A stretch of 64,000 nucleotides of DNA from Streptomyces spinoverrucosus (GTDB lineage: Bacteria > Actinomycetota > Actinomycetes > Streptomycetales > Streptomycetaceae). The translations under genes were made by a program, and so were the position numbers. Where the stretch lies: NCBI RefSeq assembly GCF_015712165.1, contig NZ_JADPZX010000001.1, forward strand, positions 5,406,001 through 5,470,000, in the 5' to 3' direction. Positions 1 through 8,570 of the stretch are shown here, piece by piece; positions within the stretch are counted from its first letter, which is position 1, and every line of letters starts with the position of its first letter. The notes beneath the pieces were generated by a model, which was not told where the DNA came from, ran no database searches, and worked only from the letters and a program-made list of their open reading frames with translations.

Positions 1-78
1 GTATATGGCGACCGACATGGCCACGATCAGCGAGACGATCGCGGCGAGCAAGGCATAACCGGAATGAGGCCTGGTCAT
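1..78 (-). CDS. N-terminal end of a membrane protein (partial)
   Basis: Only the first 26 codons lie in the window, starting at the ATG complementary to 76-78 and running off the left edge. They begin MTRPHSGYALL and then give an uninterrupted hydrophobic stretch, consistent with a first membrane segment or signal anchor. The product cannot be identified from this fragment. It diverges from the DUF445 gene across about 245 bp in which I see no further gene. Confidence 0.5.
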   Translation of the reverse strand, partial: MTRPHSGYALLAAIVSLIVAMSVAIY

Positions 79-324
79 GCGGTGCGTCTCTCCTCGGGCG
101 GAAGTGGAGCCCGGGGCTCCGATGTGATCACCCCATGATGCGCCATGGAGGTGGGGGAGTTGACCGGTACCCCCTGCGGCAGAGCCATTCGGCCGCGAGA
201 GTTCACTTGCCCGTTCACTCGCGCGCCGCCCCCTGTCGGACAGACGCGGGGAACTCTTGTCCCGTTCCAGGAGTCGGTCAGGAAGGGACAATGTGGAGTG
301 GAGGCTCGGGAACGGGTGGAGCGG

Positions 325-1716
325 ATGGATCGTACGAAACCGGATCAAGCAGTCGAAACGGGAGCTGCTTCCGTAGAGAAGCATGCCCGGCCGGACACGG
401 TCGGTAACCGACCCGTCGGCACGCGTGGCGTGCCCGCGTCCGCCGTCCGCGCCATGACGACGTTCAGCCCCGCCGACGAGGAGAAGCAGCGCGGGGTGCG
501 CCGGATGAAGGTCACCGCGACCGGGCTGCTGCTGTTCGTGGCCGTGGTGTACGTGCTGGCCAAATGGGCGCAGAACTCGGGCGCCGGCCCCTGGGTCGGT
601 TATGTCGCGGCGGCCGCCGAGGCCGGCATGGTCGGCGCGCTGGCCGACTGGTTCGCCGTCACCGCCCTGTTCCGCCACCCGCTCGGCATCCCCATCCCGC
701 ACACCGCGATCATCCCGACCAAGAAGGACCAGCTGGGCGTCTCGCTGGGCGAGTTCGTCGGCGAGAACTTCCTCTCCGAGGACGTCGTACGAGAGCGGCT
801 GCGCGCCGTCGGCATAGGCAGCCGCCTCGGCGCCTGGCTCGCCGAACCGCAGAACGCCGACCGGGTGACCGCCGAGCTGGCCACGGCCCTGAGAGGCGCG
901 CTGACCGTGCTGCGCGACTCCGACGTGCAGGCGGTGGTCGGCGAGGCGATCACCCGCCGGGCGAACGTCCAGGAGATCGCCCCCGGCATCGGCAAGATGC
1001 TGGAGAAGGTCGTCGCCGACGGCGGCCACAAACGGGTCGTCGACCTGATCGTCTCCCGCGCGCACGACTGGCTGGTGCTGCACAGCGACTCCGTGATGGA
1101 CGCCGTGCAGGGCGGAGCGCCCGGCTGGACCCCGCGCTTCGTCGACCGGAAGGTCGGCGAGCGGGTCTACAAGGAGTTGCTGCGCTTCTGCGCGGAGATG
1201 CGGGACATGCCGTCCCACCCGGCGCGCGGCGCTCTCGACCGCTTCCTCACCGACTTCGCCTCCGACCTGCAGTCCGACACCGACACGCGCGCGAAGGTGG
1301 AGCGGCTCAAGGGCGAGGTGCTGGGCCGTGGCGAGGTCCAGGACCTGATCGCCTCCGCCTGGACGGCCGTACGCTCCATGATCGTCTCTGCGGCGGAGGA
1401 CGAGCGCAGCGAGCTGCGGCTGCGCGTGCGGGCCTCGCTGCTCTCCCTGGGCGCCCGGATGGCCACCGAACCCAAGATCCAGAACAAGGTGGACAGCTGG
1501 GTGGAGGGCGCGGCGGTGCACATCGTGACGACCTACCGCAGCGAGATCACGCTCCTGATCACCGACACCGTGGCGAGCTGGGACGCCGAGCACACCACGA
1601 AGAAGATCGAGGCGCACATCGGCCGTGACCTGCAGTTCATCCGGATCAACGGCACGGTGGTGGGCTCCCTGGCCGGGCTGCTGATCTACACGATCTCCCA
1701 CATGCTGGGGGCGTAG
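325..1716 (+). CDS. DUF445 family membrane protein
   Basis: The protein has 463 residues. It carries the DUF445 signature: a hydrophobic segment near residues 60-80 followed by EAGMVGALADWFAVTALFRHP and IPIPHTAIIPTKKDQ, a long helical middle, and a second membrane segment at the C-terminus (VVGSLAGLLIYTI). Proteins of this family are inner-membrane proteins of unknown biochemical role. I chose the ATG at 325 because it follows a GGAG-type sequence. The frame stays open upstream to 145, and an ATG at 454 without a visible ribosome site is the other plausible start. The family call is firm and no function can be assigned. Confidence 0.85.
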   Translation: MDRTKPDQAVETGAASVEKHARPDTVGNRPVGTRGVPASAVRAMTTFSPADEEKQRGVRRMKVTATGLLLFVAVVYVLAKWAQNSGAGPWVGYVAAAAEAGMVGALADWFAVTALFRHPLGIPIPHTAIIPTKKDQLGVSLGEFVGENFLSEDVVRERLRAVGIGSRLGAWLAEPQNADRVTAELATALRGALTVLRDSDVQAVVGEAITRRANVQEIAPGIGKMLEKVVADGGHKRVVDLIVSRAHDWLVLHSDSVMDAVQGGAPGWTPRFVDRKVGERVYKELLRFCAEMRDMPSHPARGALDRFLTDFASDLQSDTDTRAKVERLKGEVLGRGEVQDLIASAWTAVRSMIVSAAEDERSELRLRVRASLLSLGARMATEPKIQNKVDSWVEGAAVHIVTTYRSEITLLITDTVASWDAEHTTKKIEAHIGRDLQFIRINGTVVGSLAGLLIYTISHMLGA

Positions 1717-1790
1717 CCCCCCGGGCCGTGCGGGCGTGACCTCTCCGGTTCCGGGCACACGAGAGGGGGTCGCCCAACGGAGAGGGAGCC

Positions 1791-3293
1791 ATGGCAGCAG
1801 CATCGTCGTCGCCGGCCTCTGTGCCCGGCTCCACCGGCACCGTCACCACGTCCGTCCCCGCCCGTCTGGACCGGCTGCCGTGGTCCCGGTGGCACTGGAT
1901 GATCGTGATCGGCCTCGGCACCGTCTGGATCCTGGACGGCCTCGAAGTCACCATCGTCGGCAACGTGGCCGGCCGGCTGGCCGAGGAGGGCAGCGGGCTG
2001 GACATCAGCGCGGCCCAGGTCACCGGCACGGCGGCGGCACTGTATGTGGCGGGCGCCTGCTCCGGCGCCCTGTTCTTCGGCCGGCTGACCGACCGTTACG
2101 GCCGCAAGAAGCTGTTCATGGTGACGCTGGCGGTGTATCTGGCGGCGACGGCCCTGACCGCGCTGTCGTTCGAGTCCTGGTGGTTCTTCCTCTTCCGCTT
2201 CCTGACCGGCTTCGGCATCGGCGGCGAGTACGCGGCCATCAACTCCGCGATCGACGAGCTGATCCCGTCCCTCTACCGGGGCCGCGTCGACCTGATCATC
2301 AACGGCAGCTACTGGCTCGGCGCGATCGGCGGCGCCCTGCTGTCGATCCTGATGCTGGACACCGCGATCTTCCCCATGGACCTGGGCTGGCGGCTGAGCT
2401 TCGCGCTGGGCGTGGTCCTGGGCCTGGTCATCCTTCTCGTACGGAGCCATGTGCCGGAGTCGCCACGGTGGCAGTTCATCCACGGCCGAGGTGAGCAGGC
2501 GGAAGCGCTGGTGACGTCGGTCGAACGGGAGATCGAGCAGGAGAAGGGCGAACCGCTGCCGCCGCCCGCCGGTGAGATCACCATCCACCAGCGCAAGAGC
2601 ATCGGCTTCGGCCTGATCGCCAGGACCGTCTTCGGCCGCTACCCACGCCGGGCGGTGCTCGGGCTCTCCCTCTTCATCGGCCAGGCGTTCCTGTACAACG
2701 CCATCACCTTCGGCTTCGGCACCATCCTGACCACGTTCTTCGACGTGCCGACGGGCAACACGGGCTACTACTTCGCGGTGATCGCGGCGGGCAACTTCCT
2801 CGGCCCGCTGCTGCTGGGCAAGCTCTTCGACACGGTCGGCCGCAAGGTGATGATCTCCTCGACGTACATCCTCTCCGGCCTGCTCCTGTTCGGCACGGCC
2901 TGGCTGTTCGACCGGGGCTCCCTGACGGCGACGACGCTGACGGCGTGCTGGTGCGTGGTGCTGTTCTTCGCCTCGGCCGGTGCGTCCAGCGCCTACCTCA
3001 CCGTCTCGGAGGTCTTCCCGATGGAGACCCGAGCCATGGCCATCGCCTTCTTCTACGCCCTCGGCACGGCGGCGGGCGGCATCAGCGGCCCGCTGATCTT
3101 CGCCGACCTGACGGAGTCGGGCGTGGTGGCCGACACGGTGCTCGCCTTCCAGATCGGCGCGGGCCTGATGTGCGCGGCGGGGCTGGTGGCGGCGTTCCTG
3201 GCGGTGCGTGCGGAGCGCCGCTCGCTGGAGGACATCGCCACGCCGTTGTCGGTGGCCGGGGCGGGGGCGGGGGCGTCCAAAGCCACGGCTTAG
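1791..3293 (+). CDS. MFS transporter, sugar/aromatic-acid:H+ symporter type
   Basis: A 500-residue protein with about twelve hydrophobic segments. The loop between segments 2 and 3 carries the major-facilitator A motif (GRLTDRYGRKK, about residues 95-106), repeated in the second half as GKLFDTVGRK. FLTGFGIGGEYAAINS and PETRA-like (FPMETRAMA) sequences are typical of the sugar and aromatic-acid symporter families. The start is well set by GGAGAGGGAG just upstream. The substrate cannot be read from sequence. The last four bases overlap the convergent acetyltransferase gene. Confidence 0.85.
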   Translation: MAAASSSPASVPGSTGTVTTSVPARLDRLPWSRWHWMIVIGLGTVWILDGLEVTIVGNVAGRLAEEGSGLDISAAQVTGTAAALYVAGACSGALFFGRLTDRYGRKKLFMVTLAVYLAATALTALSFESWWFFLFRFLTGFGIGGEYAAINSAIDELIPSLYRGRVDLIINGSYWLGAIGGALLSILMLDTAIFPMDLGWRLSFALGVVLGLVILLVRSHVPESPRWQFIHGRGEQAEALVTSVEREIEQEKGEPLPPPAGEITIHQRKSIGFGLIARTVFGRYPRRAVLGLSLFIGQAFLYNAITFGFGTILTTFFDVPTGNTGYYFAVIAAGNFLGPLLLGKLFDTVGRKVMISSTYILSGLLLFGTAWLFDRGSLTATTLTACWCVVLFFASAGASSAYLTVSEVFPMETRAMAIAFFYALGTAAGGISGPLIFADLTESGVVADTVLAFQIGAGLMCAAGLVAAFLAVRAERRSLEDIATPLSVAGAGAGASKATA

Positions 3294-3838
3294 GAGGAGC
3301 GTTCGCGGGGGTCGAAGTCGGCCCACAGCATCTCGGAGTCGTGGACCTCGCCGGTCGGCCTCATGCCCAGAGCCTTGGCGATACCGGCCGACGCTCCATG
3401 ACCGGGATGCACATGGGCCACAAACCCGGCAACGCCCTGGGTGCGCAGCCACAGGACCATGGCGGAGGCCCCCTCCTTGCCGTAGCCGACACCTTGGAAG
3501 GCGTGGCCGACCACCCAGGCGAGCTCGGCTTCGACGCGGTCGGGGCAGGGGCGGTAGAGCGTTGCCTGTACTGTCCCGACCAGCTGCCCGTCGGTTCTGT
3601 TCCGCAGCATCCAGTTGAGCCAACCCTGCCGCCCGTCGGGTGAATGACCGACGGTCTGCCGCCGGTAGCGCTGCGCCAGTTCCTCGCGCGTGGGCGGTGT
3701 GCCTCCGATCCACTTGTGCAAACGCCCGTCATTGAGGATTTCCTCAGCTTCGTCGGCATGTGCGATTGCCAGCGGTTCCAATTGCAAGCGATCTGCCTGG
3801 AGAGGGGCGGCGGTTGGCCAGGAGTTGGTTTCAGGCAT
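3290..3838 (-). CDS. GNAT family N-acetyltransferase
   Basis: A 182-residue protein of RimJ/RimL-like layout. It opens with LQADRLQLEPLAIAHADEA, has a central strand pair (GQLVGTVQATLY) and the acetyl-CoA loop region VVGHAFQGVGYGKEGASAMVLWL, where Q/G-x-x-G-x-G/A binds the CoA pyrophosphate. Such enzymes transfer acetyl groups to protein N-termini, antibiotics or small amines, and the acceptor is not evident here. It converges on the MFS gene with a 4 bp overlap, so the two stop codons share bases. Confidence 0.8.
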   Translation of the reverse strand: MPETNSWPTAAPLQADRLQLEPLAIAHADEAEEILNDGRLHKWIGGTPPTREELAQRYRRQTVGHSPDGRQGWLNWMLRNRTDGQLVGTVQATLYRPCPDRVEAELAWVVGHAFQGVGYGKEGASAMVLWLRTQGVAGFVAHVHPGHGASAGIAKALGMRPTGEVHDSEMLWADFDPRERSS

Positions 3839-3901
3839 GGGGTGATCTTAAGCCCGGCCGGCAAGAGCCCAAATATCGGAAGAAATGGGGGAGACCGCCC
3901 G

Positions 3902-5377
3902 CTACGAGGCCCCGTCACCCGCACGCCCCCGGCGCCGCAGCAGAAGCAGTCCGCCCGCGAGGGCGGTGATGCCGGTCGCGGCGATCCAGCCCGCGACATC
4001 GCCGGTGCCGGTGGCGGCGAGGTCGCCGTCCGGGGTGGGGGAGGCGCCCGGGGTCCCGGACTGGACGGGCTGCGCGGGCTGTACGGCGGGGGAGGGCGCG
4101 CCGGATGCCGTGGCACTCGGCGTCGGCGTCGGCGACGACGACGTACTCCCGGCCACCCGGTCCCGCGTGAACGCCAAAGTACCGAAGCCCAGTTGGTCGT
4201 ACCCCCCGCTGTTCGGCCCGTAGTCCCCGCCCCCGCCCTCCGGCGCGGACTTGGCGGCGATGCGGGTGATGTACGAGGCGTCGAGTCCCCGCCGCCTGGT
4301 GTAGTGGTTGGCGATCATCGCCCAGATCGGCCGGGTCGTCGCCGGGTCGACCGCCGCGGCCCCGGTCGCCGTCTCGGTGCCGGACCAGCCGCCGATCGCG
4401 CCCTTCTTACGGGTGTTCGCGGTGTACGGCACCTCGTCCCCGAGGCTCCACTTGGCCACGTACTGCGCGCCCTTGAGGAACCGGTTGTCGTCGTAGCCGT
4501 ACAGGTCGATGCCCTGGTTCCAGGCCATCTCGCAGAACGTTCCCATCAGCCCGACCCCGAGCAGCGCGTGCCCCTGGTCGCGCCCGGCCTCCAGCCACTC
4601 GGCGAGCCCGTCGTCGTACACGACGGGGATGGCGTTCTTGATGGATCCGAGCCCCTCGCCGTGCTTGAAGTACTCGATGGCCCGGTCGACGGCGGCACGG
4701 TCGTCGCAGAAGATGCCGACGGCCAGGACGCAGGCCATCGCGGTCAGGTCCCAGTTGGTCCAGTAGTTGGTGACGACGGCGTTGTTGTGGTTCTTCAGGA
4801 AGTCGTCGCTGAGCGGCAGGAAGACCTCCCGCAGCATCTTCTGGAAGCGGGCCAGTTCGAAGCCGCCGTGATCGCGGACGAGTTCGGCGGCGTTGGCGAA
4901 CTGGTAGCCGTACAGGCCCGCCGCGAGGAACCGGTCGGCCGAGCCCTGGACGCCGGTCAGCTTGGCGGACCAGGTGTTGAGGATGGCCACGGCGGTGTCG
5001 GCGTGCGCGCGGTCGCCGGAGACATGTGCGCGCAGCGCGTTCTGGTAGGCGGCGTGGATGTCGTTGTAGAGGATCGAGTAGTTCTGCGGGCTGCCCGCAC
5101 CCCGGTGGACGACGGCCTGCGGATTGGCCGTCCAGCCGCTCTGCGCATGCCGGTTGGCGGTGAGCTTGGCATACCCGGCGGTGTAGGGCGCGGCGCCCGC
5201 CCGCACCTTCGCGGCCATACGGTCCAGGTCGGCGCCGGTGTGCAGGAGGCCGGGGTGGGCGAAGGCCCCGCCGGCGGCGATGGCGGTGGGCGCCCGGAGG
5301 GCCGTACCCGTACCGATGACTCCGGCTGCCACACCCGTGGCCTTCAGCATGCCGCGGCGGCTGATGTGTGTCGTCAC
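3902..5377 (-). CDS. Tat-exported alginate-lyase-like protein with LAxTG sortase tail
   Basis: A 491-residue protein. The N-terminus MTTHISRRGMLKATG is a twin-arginine signal followed by a hydrophobic stretch. The middle resembles the alginate lyase (PF05426-like) alpha/alpha toroid family: HPGLLHTGADLDRM, NAAELVRDHGGF, NNAVVTNYWTNWDLTAMA, VYDDGLAEWLEAGRDQGHA. A low-complexity Ser/Thr/Pro linker leads to LAATG, a membrane segment and RRRGRAG, which is a class E sortase sorting signal. It is therefore probably exported folded, cleaved by sortase and fixed to peptidoglycan. Class E and F sortases are encoded at 33487 and 43895. Polysaccharide substrate unknown. Confidence 0.82.
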   Translation of the reverse strand: MTTHISRRGMLKATGVAAGVIGTGTALRAPTAIAAGGAFAHPGLLHTGADLDRMAAKVRAGAAPYTAGYAKLTANRHAQSGWTANPQAVVHRGAGSPQNYSILYNDIHAAYQNALRAHVSGDRAHADTAVAILNTWSAKLTGVQGSADRFLAAGLYGYQFANAAELVRDHGGFELARFQKMLREVFLPLSDDFLKNHNNAVVTNYWTNWDLTAMACVLAVGIFCDDRAAVDRAIEYFKHGEGLGSIKNAIPVVYDDGLAEWLEAGRDQGHALLGVGLMGTFCEMAWNQGIDLYGYDDNRFLKGAQYVAKWSLGDEVPYTANTRKKGAIGGWSGTETATGAAAVDPATTRPIWAMIANHYTRRRGLDASYITRIAAKSAPEGGGGDYGPNSGGYDQLGFGTLAFTRDRVAGSTSSSPTPTPSATASGAPSPAVQPAQPVQSGTPGASPTPDGDLAATGTGDVAGWIAATGITALAGGLLLLRRRGRAGDGAS

Positions 5378-5519
5378 GTGCCTCGTACCTCAACGTCGTA
5401 AGTCGCGTGCCTGTGGAGGGGACGGTGAGGAGACGTGCGAAGGGCGGGGCGATAACAAAAACTGGACGCCCGTACCGAACAGACCCGTCGAAGGCACCCG
5501 CCGATCGGAGGCACGTCCG

Positions 5520-5885
5520 ATGACCGTCCGCAGGATCGTCCCCGACATCCACACCGACTCCGAGGAGTCGATGAGCGCCAGCCGCGACTTCTACGGCCTG
5601 CTCGGCCTGGAGGAGGTCATGAACCTGGGCTGGGTGATGACCCTGGCCTCGCCCGCCAATCCGACCGCCCAGCTCATCTTCGTCACCGAGGACCGCACCG
5701 CGCCCGTCGTCCCCGACCTGAGCGTGGAGGTCGAGGACGTCGACGCGGTGTACGCGCAGGTGGTGGCGGCGGGCGCGGAGGTCGTGCGGGAGCTGCGGGA
5801 CGAGGAGTGGGGCGTGCGGCGCTTCTTCGTGCGGGATCCGAACGGGCGCATGGTGAACGTGCTCACGCACCGGCGACAGGACTGA
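5520..5885 (+). CDS. VOC superfamily (glyoxalase-like) protein
   Basis: A 121-residue single-domain vicinal-oxygen-chelate protein, with SRDFYGLLGLEEVMNLGW at the N-terminus and GVRRFFVRDPNGRMVNVLTH at the C-terminus, the usual last strand carrying the metal-proximal acidic region. The ATG at 5520 is preceded by GGAGG at eight bases. The frame is open much further upstream but without a ribosome site. Members act as lyases, dioxygenases or antibiotic-binding proteins, and the specific role is unknown. It converges with the following membrane-protein gene. Confidence 0.8.
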   Translation: MTVRRIVPDIHTDSEESMSASRDFYGLLGLEEVMNLGWVMTLASPANPTAQLIFVTEDRTAPVVPDLSVEVEDVDAVYAQVVAAGAEVVRELRDEEWGVRRFFVRDPNGRMVNVLTHRRQD

Positions 5886-5891
5886 GCGGCT

Positions 5892-6341
5892 TCAGGCGCC
5901 GGTCGTCGATCCCGGCCGGACGATCATCAGTACCGTCACCACCGCCCACAGCAGGTTGAACACCCCGGTGAACATGGCGAGCCGCACGGTCGCCTCACGC
6001 GTCCCGCCGCCCTCTACGAGCGCCTCCTGCCGGGGCAGCACCAGTACGCCGAGGACGACCGCGGCGAGGGCGGTCAGCACGATGGACACGATCAGCCAGG
6101 CATCGCCGAGCACACCCATGGCGCTCGCCGTGGCGAACCCGAACACGGGCACGACGACGCCGATCGTGGCGTACACCCGGCAGATGCGGTGCAGCAGTTG
6201 GACCGTCTCGCCGGCCTTGGGGTCGTCGGGCGCGGCCAGCACCCGGCGCGCGGCGGGCGGGAACATGCTCGCGGCGACGGTGACGGGCCCGATGGCGACG
6301 ATCGCGGCGAGGACGTGGACGGCGAGGAGGAACTTGGTCAC
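5892..6341 (-). CDS. Four-helix membrane protein, DUF2269-like
   Basis: A 149-residue protein with four hydrophobic segments and the pattern FLLAVHVLAAIVAIGPVTVAAS at its start, typical of small actinobacterial DUF2269-like membrane proteins. I chose the GTG at 6341. The frame extends to 6395, but that extension contains a rare TTA codon at position 3 and looks non-coding. No strong Shine-Dalgarno precedes either start. Function unknown. It is divergent from the DJ-1/AraC regulator gene. Confidence 0.7.
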   Translation of the reverse strand: MTKFLLAVHVLAAIVAIGPVTVAASMFPPAARRVLAAPDDPKAGETVQLLHRICRVYATIGVVVPVFGFATASAMGVLGDAWLIVSIVLTALAAVVLGVLVLPRQEALVEGGGTREATVRLAMFTGVFNLLWAVVTVLMIVRPGSTTGA

Positions 6342-6496
6342 GGGCGTCGACGCTATGCGGCCGGTCCGATCTCGCAGAAGTGGCGATAATGCCACGCTTC
6401 AACGGATTCTCGCCGTGCGTGATGGAGTAAGGAGGCCGGCCTTCTTGCCTGACAGCTCATGTTGGCAGAAGTCCGTCGTAAGCCTACGATCCCGCC

Positions 6497-7444
6497 ATGC
6501 ACACCGTGGCCGTACTGGCGCTGGACGGCGTCATCCCGTTCGACCTCTCCGCCCCGATCGACGCCTTCGGCTGGGCCCGGCTGCCGGACGGTCGTGAGGC
6601 GTACCGGGTGCGGGTCTGCTCGGAGCGGGAGGAGGTGAGCGCGGGGGCGTTCACCGTGCGGGCGCCGTACGGGATCGAGGCGCTGGCGGAGGCCGACACG
6701 ATCATCCTGCCCGGCGTCGGCGACCCGCCGGAGACGCTGCCGCCCGGGGTCACCGAGGCGCTGTGCGCGGCGGCGGCGAACGGTACGCGGATCGCGTCGG
6801 TGTGCGTGGGCGCGTTCATCTTCGCGGCGACGGGCCTGCTGGACGGTCTGCGCGCCACGACGCACTGGTTCGCGGCGCCGGATCTGGCGCGGCGGTACCC
6901 GAAGGTGACGGTCGACCCGAACGTCCTCTACGTCGACAACGGCCAGTTCCTGACCTCGGCGGGCGCCGCCGCGGCGATGGACATGTGCCTGCACATGATC
7001 CGCATGGACCACGGCTCGGCGGTCGCCGCGCACGCCGCCCGGATGTCGGTCATGCCGTTGGAACGGGAGGGCGGGCAGGCCCAGTTCATCGTCCACGACC
7101 AGCCGCCGGCCCCGGCGGGCGCGACGCTGGAGCCCCTGCTGGCGTGGCTGGAGGACAACTGCGACCAGGATCTGACGCTGGACGACATCGCGACGCGGGC
7201 CGGGATGAGCGCGCGGACCCTCAACCGGCGCTTCCGGGACCAGACGGGGACGACGCCGTTGCAGTGGCTGCACCGGGCGCGGGTGCGGCGGGCGCAGTAT
7301 CTGCTGGAGACGACGTCGTATCCCGTCGAACGCATCGCGACGCAGGCCGGTTTCGGCTCGCCCACGGCGTTCCGGGAACGCTTCCGGCGGGTGGTGGGGA
7401 CGAGTCCGCAGGGGTACCGGAAGGCGTTCAGGTCGGCGTCGTAG
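6497..7444 (+). CDS. DJ-1/PfpI-AraC family transcriptional regulator (GATase1-like + HTH)
   Basis: A 315-residue two-domain regulator. Residues 1-170 form a DJ-1/PfpI fold (VAVLALDGVIPFDLSAPIDAF; SVCVGAFIFAATGLLDG with the nucleophile-elbow cysteine; THW segment). Residues 215-315 are an AraC-type double helix-turn-helix (LTLDDIATRAGMSARTLNRRF; PVERIATQAGFGSPTAFRERFRR). Members of this group sense metabolites and activate nearby genes. The effector and targets here are unknown. It is divergent from the small membrane protein, separated by about 155 bp. Confidence 0.88.
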   Translation: MHTVAVLALDGVIPFDLSAPIDAFGWARLPDGREAYRVRVCSEREEVSAGAFTVRAPYGIEALAEADTIILPGVGDPPETLPPGVTEALCAAAANGTRIASVCVGAFIFAATGLLDGLRATTHWFAAPDLARRYPKVTVDPNVLYVDNGQFLTSAGAAAAMDMCLHMIRMDHGSAVAAHAARMSVMPLEREGGQAQFIVHDQPPAPAGATLEPLLAWLEDNCDQDLTLDDIATRAGMSARTLNRRFRDQTGTTPLQWLHRARVRRAQYLLETTSYPVERIATQAGFGSPTAFRERFRRVVGTSPQGYRKAFRSAS

Positions 7445-7532
7445 GCGGGCCAGGCGCCCACCTTCTCCGCAACGGGCTGGGAGTACTGGGACTTGACTCG
7501 CCGCCCTCTCGCACGGGGCCGGACGCAGCCCT

Positions 7533-8417
7533 TCAGCTCCGCGCCGCCACCCGCCGTACCACCGCCAGCGCCTCGCGCACCGCCCCCGGGATGTCCGTCA
7601 CCGGGAAGCGCGCCTGGCGCACCACGCGTTCGCGGTCCACCACCAGCACCGCCCGCTTCAGCCGCAGTGCCTGCCCGGCGCGGAACACCGGTAGCCGCAG
7701 AGCGGCGGCCAGGCGCAGGTCGACGTCCGAGAGCAGGGTGAAGGGGATGCCCTCCTCGACCGCGAACACCCGCTGCTCGTCCGGGCGTTGAGTGCTCACG
7801 CCGCGCACCTCGGCGCCCGCCGCGCGGAAGTCGTCGTACGCGTCCCGGAACAGCCGGTTCTCCAGTGTGCAGCCGATGGCACCCGGGATGTCGGCCCAGC
7901 CGTCCGGCAACGGGCCCGGGCGACCGGTCGCCGGGTAGCAGAACAGGACGGTGGCCGCCGCCTCGGCCACCGGGTCCAGCGGCTCACCGTCCCGGTGCCC
8001 CGGCAGTTCGAGGCGCGGCAGCCGCTCGCCCACCAGGCCCGCCACCCGCAGCGCCTCCGCACTCTCCTCGTCGGCCGTGCCGCTCAGCGAGCCGTCGCCG
8101 AGCAGCCAGCGGTCCGCCCAGTCCTGCATCGAGAGCAGCACGGGCAGCAGCCCCCGCCCGCTCTCCGTCAGCCGGTACTCGTACCGCACCGGGCCACTCT
8201 GATACGGAACCTTCTCCAGGACCTCCGCCTCCACCAGGTGCGCAAGGCGCTCGGTCAGCACCTTCCGGGAGATACCCAACTCCTTCTGAAGCGCGTCGAA
8301 CCGGTGGTGCCCGCGTGCGGTCTCCCGAACCAGGAGCAGGCTCCACCAGTCGCCGACCACCGCCGCCGCCTGCGCGATCGCACAGGCGGCGTCCCGCTCG
8401 GGCACCGACCTGACCAT
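7533..8417 (-). CDS. HxlR winged-helix regulator fused to a peroxiredoxin-like (redoxin) domain
   Basis: A 294-residue protein starting at the ATG at 8417, preceded by AGGAG. Residues 1-108 are an HxlR winged helix with an N-terminal cysteine (Cys12), the usual redox or aldehyde sensor position, and RKVLTERLAHLVEAEVLEKVPY. Residues about 130-294 form a thioredoxin-fold peroxiredoxin of BCP/PrxQ type (LFCYPATG, GCTLENRLFRDAYDDF). Cys183 occupies the peroxidatic position and Cys160 is a further candidate. The fusion suggests a regulator that itself senses or removes peroxide. It is divergent from an MFS pump with an inverted repeat between them. Confidence 0.86.
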   Translation of the reverse strand: MVRSVPERDAACAIAQAAAVVGDWWSLLLVRETARGHHRFDALQKELGISRKVLTERLAHLVEAEVLEKVPYQSGPVRYEYRLTESGRGLLPVLLSMQDWADRWLLGDGSLSGTADEESAEALRVAGLVGERLPRLELPGHRDGEPLDPVAEAAATVLFCYPATGRPGPLPDGWADIPGAIGCTLENRLFRDAYDDFRAAGAEVRGVSTQRPDEQRVFAVEEGIPFTLLSDVDLRLAAALRLPVFRAGQALRLKRAVLVVDRERVVRQARFPVTDIPGAVREALAVVRRVAARS

Positions 8418-8496
8418 GGGTCTCCTGTCTTGCGGATACGACGTCCGGCCAACGTCCGGCCAACCTCCGGCCTTCGAAACCATCTTGCGCCATGTG

Positions 8497-8539
8497 GTCA
8501 GTTCCGGATAGGAACTGACTTGCAAACCAAGTAAGTTCC
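8497..8539. promoter_or_regulatory. Overlapping inverted repeats, probable HxlR operator
   Basis: Three related half-sites form two overlapping palindromes. GTCAGTTCC (8497-8505) and GGAACTGAC (8511-8519) are a perfect 9-5-9 inverted repeat. GGAACTGACTTG (8511-8522) and CAAGTAAGTTCC (8528-8539) match at 11 of 12 positions around CAAAC. The site lies 80 bp before the regulator and 30 bp before the MFS gene, well placed to control both. The link to the HxlR protein is inferred from position. Confidence 0.75.
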
Positions 8540-8570
8540 CATAGGAGACTCACTGAAGGGTGGGCGTCGC

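Noticed and set aside
1686..3713. Minus-strand open frame of 675 codons opposite the MFS gene
   Set aside because: It is antisense to a clear transporter, consists of Arg/Gly/Ala/Pro-rich low-complexity sequence typical of GC-rich shadow frames, and has no ribosome site.
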